64,000 bases of DNA, taken from assembly GCF_004297405.1 (NCBI RefSeq), contig NZ_SCVC01000006.1, positions 124,001-188,000 of the forward strand. The letters run 5' to 3'. The notes beneath the pieces are model-generated. The model made no database searches and was not told the origin of the DNA. It saw nothing but the letters and a program-made list of their open reading frames with translations. Position numbers and translations under genes: made by a program. Origin of the DNA: Reyranella sp. Lineage in GTDB: Bacteria; Pseudomonadota; Alphaproteobacteria; Reyranellales; Reyranellaceae. Positions 8,245 to 16,653 of the stretch are shown piece by piece. Numbering within the stretch: position 1 is the first letter of the stretch; each line of letters opens with the position of its first letter.

Positions 8245-9064
8245 GTCGACCCGCGAGGCGGACGAAATCAGCCACGGAAAGTTCTTCGGCGCGGGCGGTC
8301 GGCGACAGGCCGAGGTCCGTCAGGACGGCCGTGGGATCACGGAAGAGCCCGGCCAGGGAGCCGCGCAGCATCTTGCGGCGCTGACCGAAGGCCGCGGCCG
8401 TCACCCGTTCCAGCGGCCCGAGATCGGCCAGACAATCGGCGGCCGGCCGCGGCGTGAGCCGGGCCACGGAGGAAACGACCTTGGGCGGCGGCACGAACGC
8501 CGAGGGCGGGATGTCGAACAGGCGGCGGACCTCGCAGACATGCTGGGCGATCACCGACAGCCGGCCATAGTCCTTGCTGCGCGGCGCGGCGACCAGCCGG
8601 TCGACGACCTCCTTCTGGAACATCAGCACCATGTCGGTGAGTTCGTCGGCGGCGTGCAGCCAGCGCACGAGCAGCGGCGTCGAGACGTTGTACGGCAGGT
8701 TGGCCACGATGCGGCGCGGCGCGGGACCGAGTGTCGATGGGTCGATCCGCAGCGCATCGGCTTCAAGCAGCGCGAGATGGCCATCGGCCGCCGCCTCGAG
8801 TTCACGCAACGCCTCGATGGCGCGACGATCGAGTTCGATCGCAACGACATTCGCAGCGCCTTCGAGCAGCAGCGCGCGCGTGAGGCCGCCGGGACCGGGG
8901 CCCACTTCGATGACAGTGCCTTCGTCGAGAGGAGCGGCGGCGCGGGCAATGCGTCGCGTGAGGTTGAGGTCGAGCAAGAAATGCTGGCCGAAGCGTTTCT
9001 TGGCGTCGAGACCATGCGCGGCAATGGTCTCGCGCAGCGGCGGCAGGGTTGCGATCCGATCCAT
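8234..9064 (-). CDS. rsmA: 16S rRNA dimethyladenosine transferase
   Basis: A 276-residue RsmA/KsgA enzyme, which dimethylates two adjacent adenosines near the 3' end of 16S rRNA during late small-subunit assembly. Motifs are complete: KRFGQHFLLD near the N terminus, the SAM-binding VIEVGPGPGGLTRALL, and the catalytic NLPYNVSTPLL. The C-terminal helical domain includes FGQRRKMLRGSL. It follows pdxA by 15 bases and surA-pdxA-rsmA read as one operon, an arrangement widely conserved in proteobacteria. Its stop codon lies inside the plsC operator. Confidence 0.95.
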   Translation of the reverse strand: MDRIATLPPLRETIAAHGLDAKKRFGQHFLLDLNLTRRIARAAAPLDEGTVIEVGPGPGGLTRALLLEGAANVVAIELDRRAIEALRELEAAADGHLALLEADALRIDPSTLGPAPRRIVANLPYNVSTPLLVRWLHAADELTDMVLMFQKEVVDRLVAAPRSKDYGRLSVIAQHVCEVRRLFDIPPSAFVPPPKVVSSVARLTPRPAADCLADLGPLERVTAAAFGQRRKMLRGSLAGLFRDPTAVLTDLGLSPTARAEELSVADFVRLAGRLDE

Positions 9065-9079
9065 GTCGGCTGTCGCTGG

Positions 9080-10078
9080 CTAGTTGCCGCGACGACGCGC
9101 CATGTCGTCGGCCATGTCGATCGCGGCCAGCAGGCTCGCCGGATCGGCGCGGCCGGTGCCGGCGATGTCGAGGGCGGTGCCGTGATCGGGCGAGGTGCGC
9201 ACGAAGGGCAGGCCCAGAGTGACGTTGACGCCGCCCGAGAAGTCGATGGTCTTGATCGGGATCAACGCCTGGTCGTGATACATGCAGAGCGCGGCGTCGT
9301 AGCCGGTACGGGCGCCGGCATGGAACAGGGTGTCGGCCGGTGACGGCCCGCGCGCATCGATGCCGGCGCGCTGGAGCGCCGCAATGGCCGGCGCGATCAC
9401 CCGACGTTCCTCGTCGCCCATCGCGCCTTGCTCGCCGGCATGCGGATTGAGCGCCGCCACGGCGAGCCGCGGCTGCTCGATGCCGAAGAGTTCCACGAGT
9501 CCCTGCGCCGTGATGCGGCCCGCGCGTTCGATAGCCTCACCGTCGAGTGCCCGCACCGCATCGGCCAAGGAAAGGTGGATGGTCACCGGCACGACGCGAA
9601 GCTGCGGACAGGCCAGCATCATCGCGACCTCGACGCCACCGGCCAGCTCAGCAAGAAATTCCGTGTGGCCGGGATGCTTGAAGCCGGCGTCCTGCAGCGT
9701 CTTCTTCTGGATCGGGTTTGTCACCACACCGGCGATCGTTCCGGCCATGGCGAACAGCGCGGCCCGTTCGATGGCTTCGAGCGTGGCGCCGGCATTCTCG
9801 GGATCGGGTTGCCCAGGCGTCACCGGCTTGGCGAGATGCACCGGCAAAACGGGGAGGGCGGCCGCGAAGGTGGCCGCTGCATCTTCAGGCGTGCCGATCT
9901 CGCGCACCGGCACGTCGAGGCCGAGCCGCGCCGCCAAAGCGGACAGCCGGGCGGGATCGTCGAGCACGAAAAAGGCGCGGCCGGCCTTATGCAGTACCTG
10001 CCACGCCTTGAGGCTGAGTTCGCCGCCGACACCGGCCGGCTCGCCCATGGTGATGGCGAGCGGCAGGGATGGCGTCAT
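9080..10078 (-). CDS. pdxA: 4-hydroxythreonine-4-phosphate dehydrogenase
   Basis: A 332-residue PdxA, which oxidises 4-phosphohydroxy-L-threonine in the DXP-dependent pyridoxal phosphate pathway. Recognisable segments are ITMGEPAGVGGELSLKAW, GVVTNPIQKKTL, the metal-binding FKHPGHTEFLAEL, LNPHAGEQGAMGDEE, and LCMYHDQALIPIK with a further metal-binding His. The start overlaps the surA stop in an ATGA, so translation is probably coupled. Length and motifs are standard. Confidence 0.95.
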   Translation of the reverse strand: MTPSLPLAITMGEPAGVGGELSLKAWQVLHKAGRAFFVLDDPARLSALAARLGLDVPVREIGTPEDAAATFAAALPVLPVHLAKPVTPGQPDPENAGATLEAIERAALFAMAGTIAGVVTNPIQKKTLQDAGFKHPGHTEFLAELAGGVEVAMMLACPQLRVVPVTIHLSLADAVRALDGEAIERAGRITAQGLVELFGIEQPRLAVAALNPHAGEQGAMGDEERRVIAPAIAALQRAGIDARGPSPADTLFHAGARTGYDAALCMYHDQALIPIKTIDFSGGVNVTLGLPFVRTSPDHGTALDIAGTGRADPASLLAAIDMADDMARRRGN

Positions 10079-11373
10079 GACTTGATGTCGATCGTCGCCT
10101 GGCGGCGCAGGTCGCGCATGTAGCGACGGCCCGCGGCTTCCAGCTTCTGCAGCAGGATCTGCTGGGAAATGGCGTCGCGCGTCGGCAGGCCGTCACCGCC
10201 CGACTTGCTGCACACCGCTACGATCTGCAGACCTTCGGCAACGCGGAACGGTCCCGCGATACCGCCGATCGGGAGCTTGGGCAGTTGTTCGTACATCTGC
10301 GTGTTGGCGGCGAGATCGCCCACGCGCACGCCGTTGAGATCGCCCGAGGTCGCGCCCTTGAGGTCACGCGCTCTGACATGCAGATCCGTACACTGGCGCA
10401 CACCGGTCATCGCCTTCTGGGCTTCCTGCATGCCGCGGTTGGTCTCGTCGGGCGAGGCGTTGAGCGGCAACGGCAGGGTGAGCTGCACCAGATTCAGACG
10501 AATGTCGTCGGGGCGAGCCGCCGCGAAGGCGCGACGGTCGACCACCATCAGCACGTGCCAGCCGGCTGCGGTGCGGATCGGCTCGGAGAATGCGCGCGGT
10601 TGCAGCTTCTCGATCGCGGTATCGAGTGTCGGATCGAGACCACCCGGCAGGATCCAGCCGAGATCGCCACCGGATTGCGCGGTGGCGCCCTGCGAGAATT
10701 GCTGCGCCACTGCGGGGAATGGCGCGCCACGGCGCAACTGCTCGACGACGCGGTCGGCGCTGCGCTTGCCTTCGTCGGCGCCGTCGGCGCGATCCACCGG
10801 AATGAAAATCTCGGCCACGCGGGTCTCGGTCTTGCCGACGTTGCCGCGCATGCGCGACAGCGCGTCGTCGACCTCGGCCTCGGAGACATCGACCTGGGCA
10901 CGCACCCTGCGACGAATGATCTTGCCCCAAGCGATCTGCGCCTCGATCTGCTGCGCGGCGATGTCCGGAGCGACACCGACACTCTGCAGATATTGCCGGA
11001 ACTGGCCGCGACCCATGCCGGCGGAACGTTCGATCTCGGCAAAGCGGCTCTGGACTTCGCCTTCGGTGGGCTTCACGCCGAGTCGCTTGGAGTCCTGCAC
11101 CTGCAGTTTCTCGTCGATCATCTGGCGCAGAATTTGCCCCGCCATGCGCTGGCGCAGATCGGGACTGTCGGCCAGGCCGCTGGTCTTGATCGCGAACAGC
11201 ACGCGCTGCTGCAAGTCGAAGTCGGTGATGGCGTCGTCATTGACGCGGGCAACCACACGCAGCCCTTGCGTCGGCGCGTTGGCGCCGGCCGCAGGTGGCC
11301 GTTGAGCCGATGCCGTGGCCGGCAGCAGCAGAAGAGTGATCGCGACGAGAGTGCGGAGGGCGGACGCGGACAT
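10075..11373 (-). CDS. surA: SurA-type periplasmic peptidyl-prolyl isomerase/chaperone
   Basis: A secreted parvulin-type folding factor of about 432 residues that normally escorts outer-membrane proteins to the BAM complex. If translation starts at MSASALRTLVAIT (11373), it has a classical signal peptide ending ATASAQ. A start at 11400 would add nine residues but begins two bases after a perfect TATAAT, so I prefer the shorter form. A SurA N-terminal chaperone domain is followed by a PpiC domain (VAEIFIPVD, then QSGGDLGWILPGGLDP, and AAGWHVLMVVDRR). A second, degenerate parvulin region follows. The usual upstream partner lptD is absent. Confidence 0.87.
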   Translation of the reverse strand: MSASALRTLVAITLLLLPATASAQRPPAAGANAPTQGLRVVARVNDDAITDFDLQQRVLFAIKTSGLADSPDLRQRMAGQILRQMIDEKLQVQDSKRLGVKPTEGEVQSRFAEIERSAGMGRGQFRQYLQSVGVAPDIAAQQIEAQIAWGKIIRRRVRAQVDVSEAEVDDALSRMRGNVGKTETRVAEIFIPVDRADGADEGKRSADRVVEQLRRGAPFPAVAQQFSQGATAQSGGDLGWILPGGLDPTLDTAIEKLQPRAFSEPIRTAAGWHVLMVVDRRAFAAARPDDIRLNLVQLTLPLPLNASPDETNRGMQEAQKAMTGVRQCTDLHVRARDLKGATSGDLNGVRVGDLAANTQMYEQLPKLPIGGIAGPFRVAEGLQIVAVCSKSGGDGLPTRDAISQQILLQKLEAAGRRYMRDLRRQATIDIKS

Positions 11374-11402
11374 TTCACCGGCGGATTGAGAGAGGGACAT
11401 CC

Positions 11403-11430
11403 ATTATATTCCGTAGCAGGTTAGCTGCAA
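11403..11430 (-). promoter_or_regulatory. putative surA operon promoter
   Basis: On the minus strand there is a perfect TATAAT (11403-11408) with a weak TTGCAG -35 candidate 16 bases upstream (11425-11430). Transcription would begin near 11396, which places the ATG at 11400 upstream of the message and favours the next in-frame ATG for surA. Confidence 0.4.
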
Positions 11431-11473
11431 TGCATGGGCCTACGGGCAGACTATGGCAACACACAGGCATTGC

Positions 11474-11501
11474 TTGACGGTCGGCAGTGGGTGGTTTAGC
11501 C
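11474..11501 (+). promoter_or_regulatory. possible promoter, TTGACG-N16-TTAGCC
   Basis: TTGACG (11474-11479) is followed after 16 bases by TTAGCC, upstream of the first FkbM gene. An arrangement with the same spacing and nearly the same boxes occurs before the TPR gene at 16511-16538. The -10 is poor, so this is a weak call based on the recurrence. Confidence 0.25.
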
Positions 11502-11534
11502 GAACACGGGCACAGTGGGAGCGTAAAAATCGGC

Positions 11535-12614
11535 ATGACGACGGCCCAAGGCCCGATCAGCATTGCCAGCACCTGGGAACGGGTGCGCTCCGGCGTGGGT
11601 TATCACCTCGACAATATGGGACGCTGGCTGATCGTCCACGCGCCGGCAATTGGCGTTGCTTATGCAGGCGTTCTGGCGCCGCGGCGGCCGAGTCTCGAGC
11701 CGCGACCGGGCTGGCGTTTTGCCGAGGAATACTACGATCAGCGCCGCTGGCTGGCCTGCCGGCGTGGTGCCTTGTGGGAAGCTGCGCGCGAAAAGGACCT
11801 GGCAGTGCCGCTCACCGTGCGCTGGCACGGTGGCACCACGGTCGATTTGACGCTGGGGAACGATAACAGCCTCTGCCTCTACGTTTGCGGCTCGTTCGAG
11901 CCCAACGAGTTCGCCTTCGTCGACCGCTTCCTGAAGCCCGGCATGTCGTTCGTCGATGTCGGTGCCAATGACGGTTACTACACGCTCTTCGCCGCCCGCC
12001 GGGTCGGTTCCACCGGCAAGGTGATCTCCGTCGAGCCGAGTTCGCGCGAAAGGGCGCACCTGCAACGCAATCTCGGTCGCAACGGCCTCGACAACGTCCA
12101 TGTCGTGGCGGCGGCTCTGGGCGCGACGGCGGGTGTCGTCGACCTTCACCTGGCGCATGGTGTTCACGCCGGACACAACACGCTGGGCGATTTCGCCCAT
12201 GACGATGTCGTCCGCGCCAGTTCAGAGCGTGTACCGCTGGAAACGCTCGACTCGGTGGTCGCGCGCCATGGACTGTCGAAAATTGACATGGTCAAGATTG
12301 ACGTCGAGGGCGGAGAGGCAGGTGTTGTTGCCGGCGCCAAGACCGTCCTGAAATCAATGCGGCCGCTTCTGCTCATGGAATTGAACGAGCGCGCCCTGCA
12401 TGCGCAGCATCAAAGCGCCTCAGCCCTGCTGCATACGTTACGTGGCGACCTCTCCTACGAGATCCTGGTGTTCTCCCACACCACCGGACTGATCGAACGC
12501 CCTGCGGCCGGCTCAGCCTTGTCGCCGAACGTGATCGCCGTCCCCATGGAGCGGCTGTCGGAGTTCGTCAAGGAGCCGAAGGTTTTGCCTTCGCCCGCAC
12601 GCCTGACAGCGTAA
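11535..12614 (+). CDS. FkbM family methyltransferase
   Basis: A 359-residue protein from the ATG at 11535 (GTG at 11487 would add 16 residues). The FkbM/Methyltransf_21 domain covers about residues 120-320: FVDVGANDGYYTLFAARRVG is the SAM-binding loop, followed by VISVEPSS, KIDMVKIDVEGGEAGVVAGA, and LLLMELNE. FkbM enzymes are SAM-dependent O-methyltransferases, commonly acting on sugars in polysaccharides or natural products. The N-terminal 100 residues are unassigned. It is divergent from surA and convergent with the next FkbM gene, whose coding end overlaps by 47 bases. Acceptor unknown. Confidence 0.85.
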   Translation: MTTAQGPISIASTWERVRSGVGYHLDNMGRWLIVHAPAIGVAYAGVLAPRRPSLEPRPGWRFAEEYYDQRRWLACRRGALWEAAREKDLAVPLTVRWHGGTTVDLTLGNDNSLCLYVCGSFEPNEFAFVDRFLKPGMSFVDVGANDGYYTLFAARRVGSTGKVISVEPSSRERAHLQRNLGRNGLDNVHVVAAALGATAGVVDLHLAHGVHAGHNTLGDFAHDDVVRASSERVPLETLDSVVARHGLSKIDMVKIDVEGGEAGVVAGAKTVLKSMRPLLLMELNERALHAQHQSASALLHTLRGDLSYEILVFSHTTGLIERPAAGSALSPNVIAVPMERLSEFVKEPKVLPSPARLTA

Positions 12615-13830
12615 AGACCGTCCGCGTTCCCTCCGACGCGACATTGCGGAACGCCAGAGACTTCGATTGCGAAGCGGGCGCGGCGACCACGACCCGCTGT
12701 GCGCCACTCATGGCCGAAAGAGTACGTTCGGGCGATACGAACACCGAGGGATCGCTCCCAGCGATGCCGATGCCGAGCTTTCCTTCGCTCACCTCGACCT
12801 CGATCTCCAGTGCCAGCGACCCGCCCGCGGGGACAGCCGCCAGCGCGCCGGGATCGACGGCGAGCGAGAGCGCGTAGCTCCACATCGACGGTGACGTCTC
12901 AATGGCGCGGCCGGTGAGGGCGGTGAACTCCTGGCGGCTGCCATCGCTGCCGGCGCCGCTGGGGATCAGTTTGCGCATCGCGCGCGATACGGCAGCGACC
13001 AGCGAGGTCGGCGGAGCGGAGGCGCGATCACTCTGGAATTTCGCCTCGTTCTGCAGTTCACCTGTCGTCAGTGGACGCTCGATAGAAGTGCCGGTCACCG
13101 CATCGAGAGACTCCTCGAAGCGCATCGGTGGCGGGAATACGAGTTCCAGTTTCGCGCCATCGGCGAGCTTGAGCTGTTCGCGGCCCTGCTGAAGGACGAA
13201 GTTGTCATTGTCTAGAACGAGCGCCTGGCGATAACCGCGCTGCGCCAGCCAGGCCAGTGCCTCGCCGGCGCTCTGGTTGCGCTTGGCCAGCGCATGATTG
13301 AGTTCGACCACGATGACGGGATTGTGCTTGGCGAGCGTCTGCTCGGCGCCACGCAAGACCTCGAAGTCGAAGCTGTCGACGTCGATCTTGATGCAGTCGA
13401 CGCGGGCGGGCTTCTTCTCGGCGATGAAGTCGTCGAGCCGGTAGAAGGGGTAGTCCTTCACGTCGCCTTCGCCGCCCCACATGCGGAAGATGCGGTCCTG
13501 ATGCACGCCGGTGACGGCCCCGAGGGCGACGTCGTGAACGTCGGCGTTGGCGATCCCGTTATGCTGCAGGTTCTCGCGCAGCATCTTCGCCGTCGACGTC
13601 GGCTCGAAGGAGAGCACGCGGCCTTTGTGCGCCAACTGACCGAACAGGATGGAGTAGTAGCCGACGTTGGCGCCGATATCGAAAATCCACCAGTCCGGCT
13701 GCACGTTGTCGACGAACCAGCGCTTCGTCTCCAGTTCGCAGAGGGGATAGTAGCTGCGGAACTCCTCGTAGAAGGAAACCAGCTCGATGGCCGCCCGCCC
13801 CGGGATGACCGTTTCAACGCGCTCTTTCAT
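12568..13830 (-). CDS. FkbM family methyltransferase with C-terminal accessory domain
   Basis: A 420-residue protein; I start it at the ATG at 13830 (MKERVETVIPG), because longer forms run into noncoding sequence. Residues about 35-235 are an FkbM domain: WWIFDIGANVGYYSILFGQL, VLSFEPTS, VDCIKIDVDSFDFEVLRGAE and VIVVELNHA. Residues about 301-415 are a separate, probably beta-rich domain with MWSYALS, GKLGIGIAGSD and VFVSPERT; related domains lie at the N termini of the next two genes. I do not recognise the accessory domain. Its 3' end overlaps the convergent FkbM gene. Confidence 0.82.
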   Translation of the reverse strand: MKERVETVIPGRAAIELVSFYEEFRSYYPLCELETKRWFVDNVQPDWWIFDIGANVGYYSILFGQLAHKGRVLSFEPTSTAKMLRENLQHNGIANADVHDVALGAVTGVHQDRIFRMWGGEGDVKDYPFYRLDDFIAEKKPARVDCIKIDVDSFDFEVLRGAEQTLAKHNPVIVVELNHALAKRNQSAGEALAWLAQRGYRQALVLDNDNFVLQQGREQLKLADGAKLELVFPPPMRFEESLDAVTGTSIERPLTTGELQNEAKFQSDRASAPPTSLVAAVSRAMRKLIPSGAGSDGSRQEFTALTGRAIETSPSMWSYALSLAVDPGALAAVPAGGSLALEIEVEVSEGKLGIGIAGSDPSVFVSPERTLSAMSGAQRVVVAAPASQSKSLAFRNVASEGTRTVFTLSGVRAKAKPSAP

Positions 13831-13885
13831 TGTCGTCCCTAGATGATTTGGCTGTGGGGCGTTTCCGGTGTCACTTGGCGCTCGA

Positions 13886-15157
13886 TCATTTGGCGCCCAG
13901 GCCGACCAGGACCCAGCTCTTGCGGATCCAGAACAGGCGCTCGAAGCGCGCACTCCATGCGTCGAAGTTCTCGACCACGGCCTGGACCACACCGAGGGGT
14001 GCCAGGTTGTGGCTGAGCGCATCGGGGTCTGGACAGAAATCGTGCCAGACGCAAGTGCCGCCTTTTCTCACGACGCGCAGGGCCTTCTCCGTATCGCTGG
14101 CCACGACATCGGGCGTATGGCCACCGTCGATCAGCACGGTGTCGAAACGATTCTCCTCGAACGGCCGTGTATCGAACTCCCGGCTGTCGCAAAGGATCTG
14201 GTGCACACGCGATGCAAAGCCGGCGTCGCGATACAGCCGGCCGATGAACTGACCTGAATCGGTGGAGGAATAGAGCGTCTCGCCGTCGGCGTCGGTCTCG
14301 CCCTGGGGGAGGTTCAGCGTCCAGATCTCGGCATCGGTCGCGCGTGCGATAAGCGTTGCCCCGAAGCCTTCCCAGGTGCCGAATTCGAGATGGCGGCGCG
14401 GCGCGATCGATCGCCAGAGATAGTCGAGGATGGGGGCGTCATCCGTCTCCATCTTCCAGTCGGCCAGTGACTTGTTTTGTGCGGCGGGCGGCTCGGCCTT
14501 GCCGGCTGGCCCGAAGACCGACGGCAGGGCCGTGGTATCGACTATCTCGAGGATGGCGGCGGTCTTCGCCGGAGGACGCACGGGGAAGGGGTGGTCCCAT
14601 GTCGTTTGGGCCCAGGCGAGCGCCTGCCTGAGTTCGGCGAGCGGGATGCTGCGATTTGCCGGTTGCGTCCAGGAGGCGTGAAAGGCGCGGCCGTCCGGCA
14701 TTTTCTGCGCGCGGATGTCGAGTACGTCGAAGCGGGTCGCCATCCCGGTGGACGCGGCGTTGCGGAACAGGACGTGGCTCGCCTTACTCGGATCGCGCAC
14801 CCACACCCGCACGGTCGTCGGCACCGTACTTGCGCGGATCGTCCGCTCGCGGGACGCAAACGACGAATAGTCGGCGCCGATCACGATCACGCCCAGGTCG
14901 CCTTCGTGCACCAACACCCTGCATTCGACGATCAACGCATCGTTGGGTGATAGGTCACTCAAGGCTTCCGTACGCAACGGATAGGAGAGGGCATAGCTCC
15001 ACTGCTCCGGAGCCGTTTCGGCTTCGACGAGAGTACCGCCTGTGCCCCAAGGAACGATGTTGCGAAGGGTGCGAAAGACGCTGGAAGGAACCCTGACCTG
15101 CGAGCCGTTATGAACTTCTGGCCGGTCCGGGATTAGTCCTCTGATCTGCTGTGGCAT
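13886..15157 (-). CDS. class I SAM methyltransferase with N-terminal accessory domain
   Basis: A 423-residue protein in two parts. Residues about 40-152 are the accessory domain shared with its neighbours (QWSYALSYPLR, GDLGVIVIGADYSSF, ASRERTI). Residues about 235-420 are a class I methyltransferase of the Methyltransf_24 type: HLEFGTWEGFGATLIARA is the SAM loop, FDTVLIDGGHTPDVVASD carries the DGxH motif, and GGTCVWHDF follows. This family often modifies sugars or cephalosporin-like substrates; the acceptor is unknown. It runs toward the FkbM gene at 12568, 55 bases away, and probably shares its transcript. It is divergent from the FkbM gene to the right. Confidence 0.75.
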   Translation of the reverse strand: MPQQIRGLIPDRPEVHNGSQVRVPSSVFRTLRNIVPWGTGGTLVEAETAPEQWSYALSYPLRTEALSDLSPNDALIVECRVLVHEGDLGVIVIGADYSSFASRERTIRASTVPTTVRVWVRDPSKASHVLFRNAASTGMATRFDVLDIRAQKMPDGRAFHASWTQPANRSIPLAELRQALAWAQTTWDHPFPVRPPAKTAAILEIVDTTALPSVFGPAGKAEPPAAQNKSLADWKMETDDAPILDYLWRSIAPRRHLEFGTWEGFGATLIARATDAEIWTLNLPQGETDADGETLYSSTDSGQFIGRLYRDAGFASRVHQILCDSREFDTRPFEENRFDTVLIDGGHTPDVVASDTEKALRVVRKGGTCVWHDFCPDPDALSHNLAPLGVVQAVVENFDAWSARFERLFWIRKSWVLVGLGAK

Positions 15158-15334
15158 CTTTTGCGTGAACGGGTGGCCCTGCGGGCGATATCAATCATCG
15201 TGCGGGCTCGCCGTCAAACGTTGACCGGTTTTGGGGCGCGAGTGATGATCCGGGGCAATGCCTCTCTCGCCGTAAGGTGGTGGATACGTGTTTCGCGCGG
15301 ACCCCGCGACTATGTCGAAAGGAAGCCACGCCTG

Positions 15335-16471
15335 ATGATCGCCGGGCTAACCGGGCTGTGGCGTGCCGCGAGGCGCCCGGTGAGCGCAGAGACGGTGAAA
15401 ATCGACGGGTTCGAGCTGGGCAGCTTCACGCTGCATGGCGATACGCGGACCGAGACCGAAAGGCCGCTTCGCGTCGCCCGCTCCGCAGAGGCGTGGTCCT
15501 ACCTCGTAAGCTGGCCGAACCGCTGGACCGTTTCTCAGATCATCGGCCGTGGCTTGCGAGTCGAACTGGACGTGCGCTTGATGTCGGGGCACGCCGAGAT
15601 CGGCCTGGTTGCCGGCGACTTCTCGACCTTCGTGTGTCGGGCGGAGCTTTCCGACGGCGATCAGAAAGTCGTTCTCGAGGCGCCGGACGCGACCGCCGTG
15701 GCGGCCGTCGTCATTCGCTGCAGCGAGGAAAGAGGCACAGTCACCGTGGAAGTCGCCACGCTGGGCAGCGTGATGACGGCGACGGCGAAGAGGCAGGAGA
15801 GGGGCTTCCTCAACAAGAACGCGACCGACGATCTGGCGGCACGGCTCACGGTGCCGAATCCCGTCGTCGTCGATGTCGGCGCCAACAAGGGCGATACGGT
15901 CGCGCGATTCGTCGACACCTTTCCGACGGCGGATGTCTGGGCACTGGAGCCGCATCCGGACACTTTCGCCGGCATGGCGCGGCGCTTCGAGGGGACTTCG
16001 CGCGTGCGACCGCGCCGGTTGGCGCTCAGCAGCCGGGCAGGCACGTCGACGATGCACAGCTACACCAATGCGGCGATCAACTCGCTCTCGCCGATTGCAC
16101 AGGGCGCCGAGGGCCTGATCGACGACACTGTGGTAGCCTCCGCCTCCGTCGAGGTCGAATTGCAGTCCCTGAGGCAGTTCTGCACGAACGAGGGACTGGA
16201 CCGGATCGACATCCTCAAGCTCGACACGCAGGGCCATGAGTTGGAAATCCTGCAGGGAGAGAGAGAATTTCTGCGCAGTGGCCGCATCCGTTTCATTCTT
16301 GTCGAGTTATTGTTCTCGCCGCTCTATGCAACGCAGGCGAAAGCCGGTGAGGTCATTGGGCTGCTCGAAAGCTGCGGTTTCAAGCTGTTCGACTTCTATG
16401 ACTTCGTTTACGACGAGGAGAGTGGTCTCAAATGGGGGGATGCGCTGCTGGAGTTCACCTCTGCTCCGTGA
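15335..16471 (+). CDS. FkbM family methyltransferase with N-terminal accessory domain
   Basis: I place the start at the ATG at 15335 (378 residues), where GGAAG lies about ten bases upstream; in-frame starts at 15245 (ATG) and 15161 (TTG) are possible. Residues about 40-146 are the accessory domain (AWSYLVSWPNR, HAEIGLVAGDFSTFV). Residues about 170-375 are the FkbM methyltransferase: VVVDVGANKGDTVARFV, VWALEPHPDTF, IDILKLDTQGHELEIL and FILVELLFSPLY. It is the third consecutive gene with this accessory domain. Function on a surface glycan is inferred from the family and neighbours. Confidence 0.8.
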   Translation: MIAGLTGLWRAARRPVSAETVKIDGFELGSFTLHGDTRTETERPLRVARSAEAWSYLVSWPNRWTVSQIIGRGLRVELDVRLMSGHAEIGLVAGDFSTFVCRAELSDGDQKVVLEAPDATAVAAVVIRCSEERGTVTVEVATLGSVMTATAKRQERGFLNKNATDDLAARLTVPNPVVVDVGANKGDTVARFVDTFPTADVWALEPHPDTFAGMARRFEGTSRVRPRRLALSSRAGTSTMHSYTNAAINSLSPIAQGAEGLIDDTVVASASVEVELQSLRQFCTNEGLDRIDILKLDTQGHELEILQGEREFLRSGRIRFILVELLFSPLYATQAKAGEVIGLLESCGFKLFDFYDFVYDEESGLKWGDALLEFTSAP

Positions 16472-16510
16472 TCTTGCTGGGAGCTGTGCGCAATAATGTT
16501 GCGTAACTGC

Positions 16511-16538
16511 TTGACGACAGTCGGTCGGTACGTTAGCG
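16511..16538 (+). promoter_or_regulatory. possible promoter, TTGACG-N16-TTAGCG
   Basis: TTGACG (16511-16516) and TTAGCG (16533-16538) are 16 bases apart, like the element at 11474-11501. If real it leaves a leader of about 110 bases before the TPR gene. Weak by consensus; noted because it recurs. Confidence 0.25.
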
Positions 16539-16653
16539 GGGCGCGTCTAAACCTGCCCGGCAGAGATGAGACTTTACGCCAACCTCCTCAGGCTGAACGC
16601 ATCGATTCTCTCGGCGACCCGCCACAGGGGTCAACACAGTTGGGAGCATTCGA

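Noticed and set aside
13831..14022. Longer N terminus for the FkbM gene at 12568
   Set aside because: The extra residues overlap the end of the neighbouring methyltransferase and lack family similarity.
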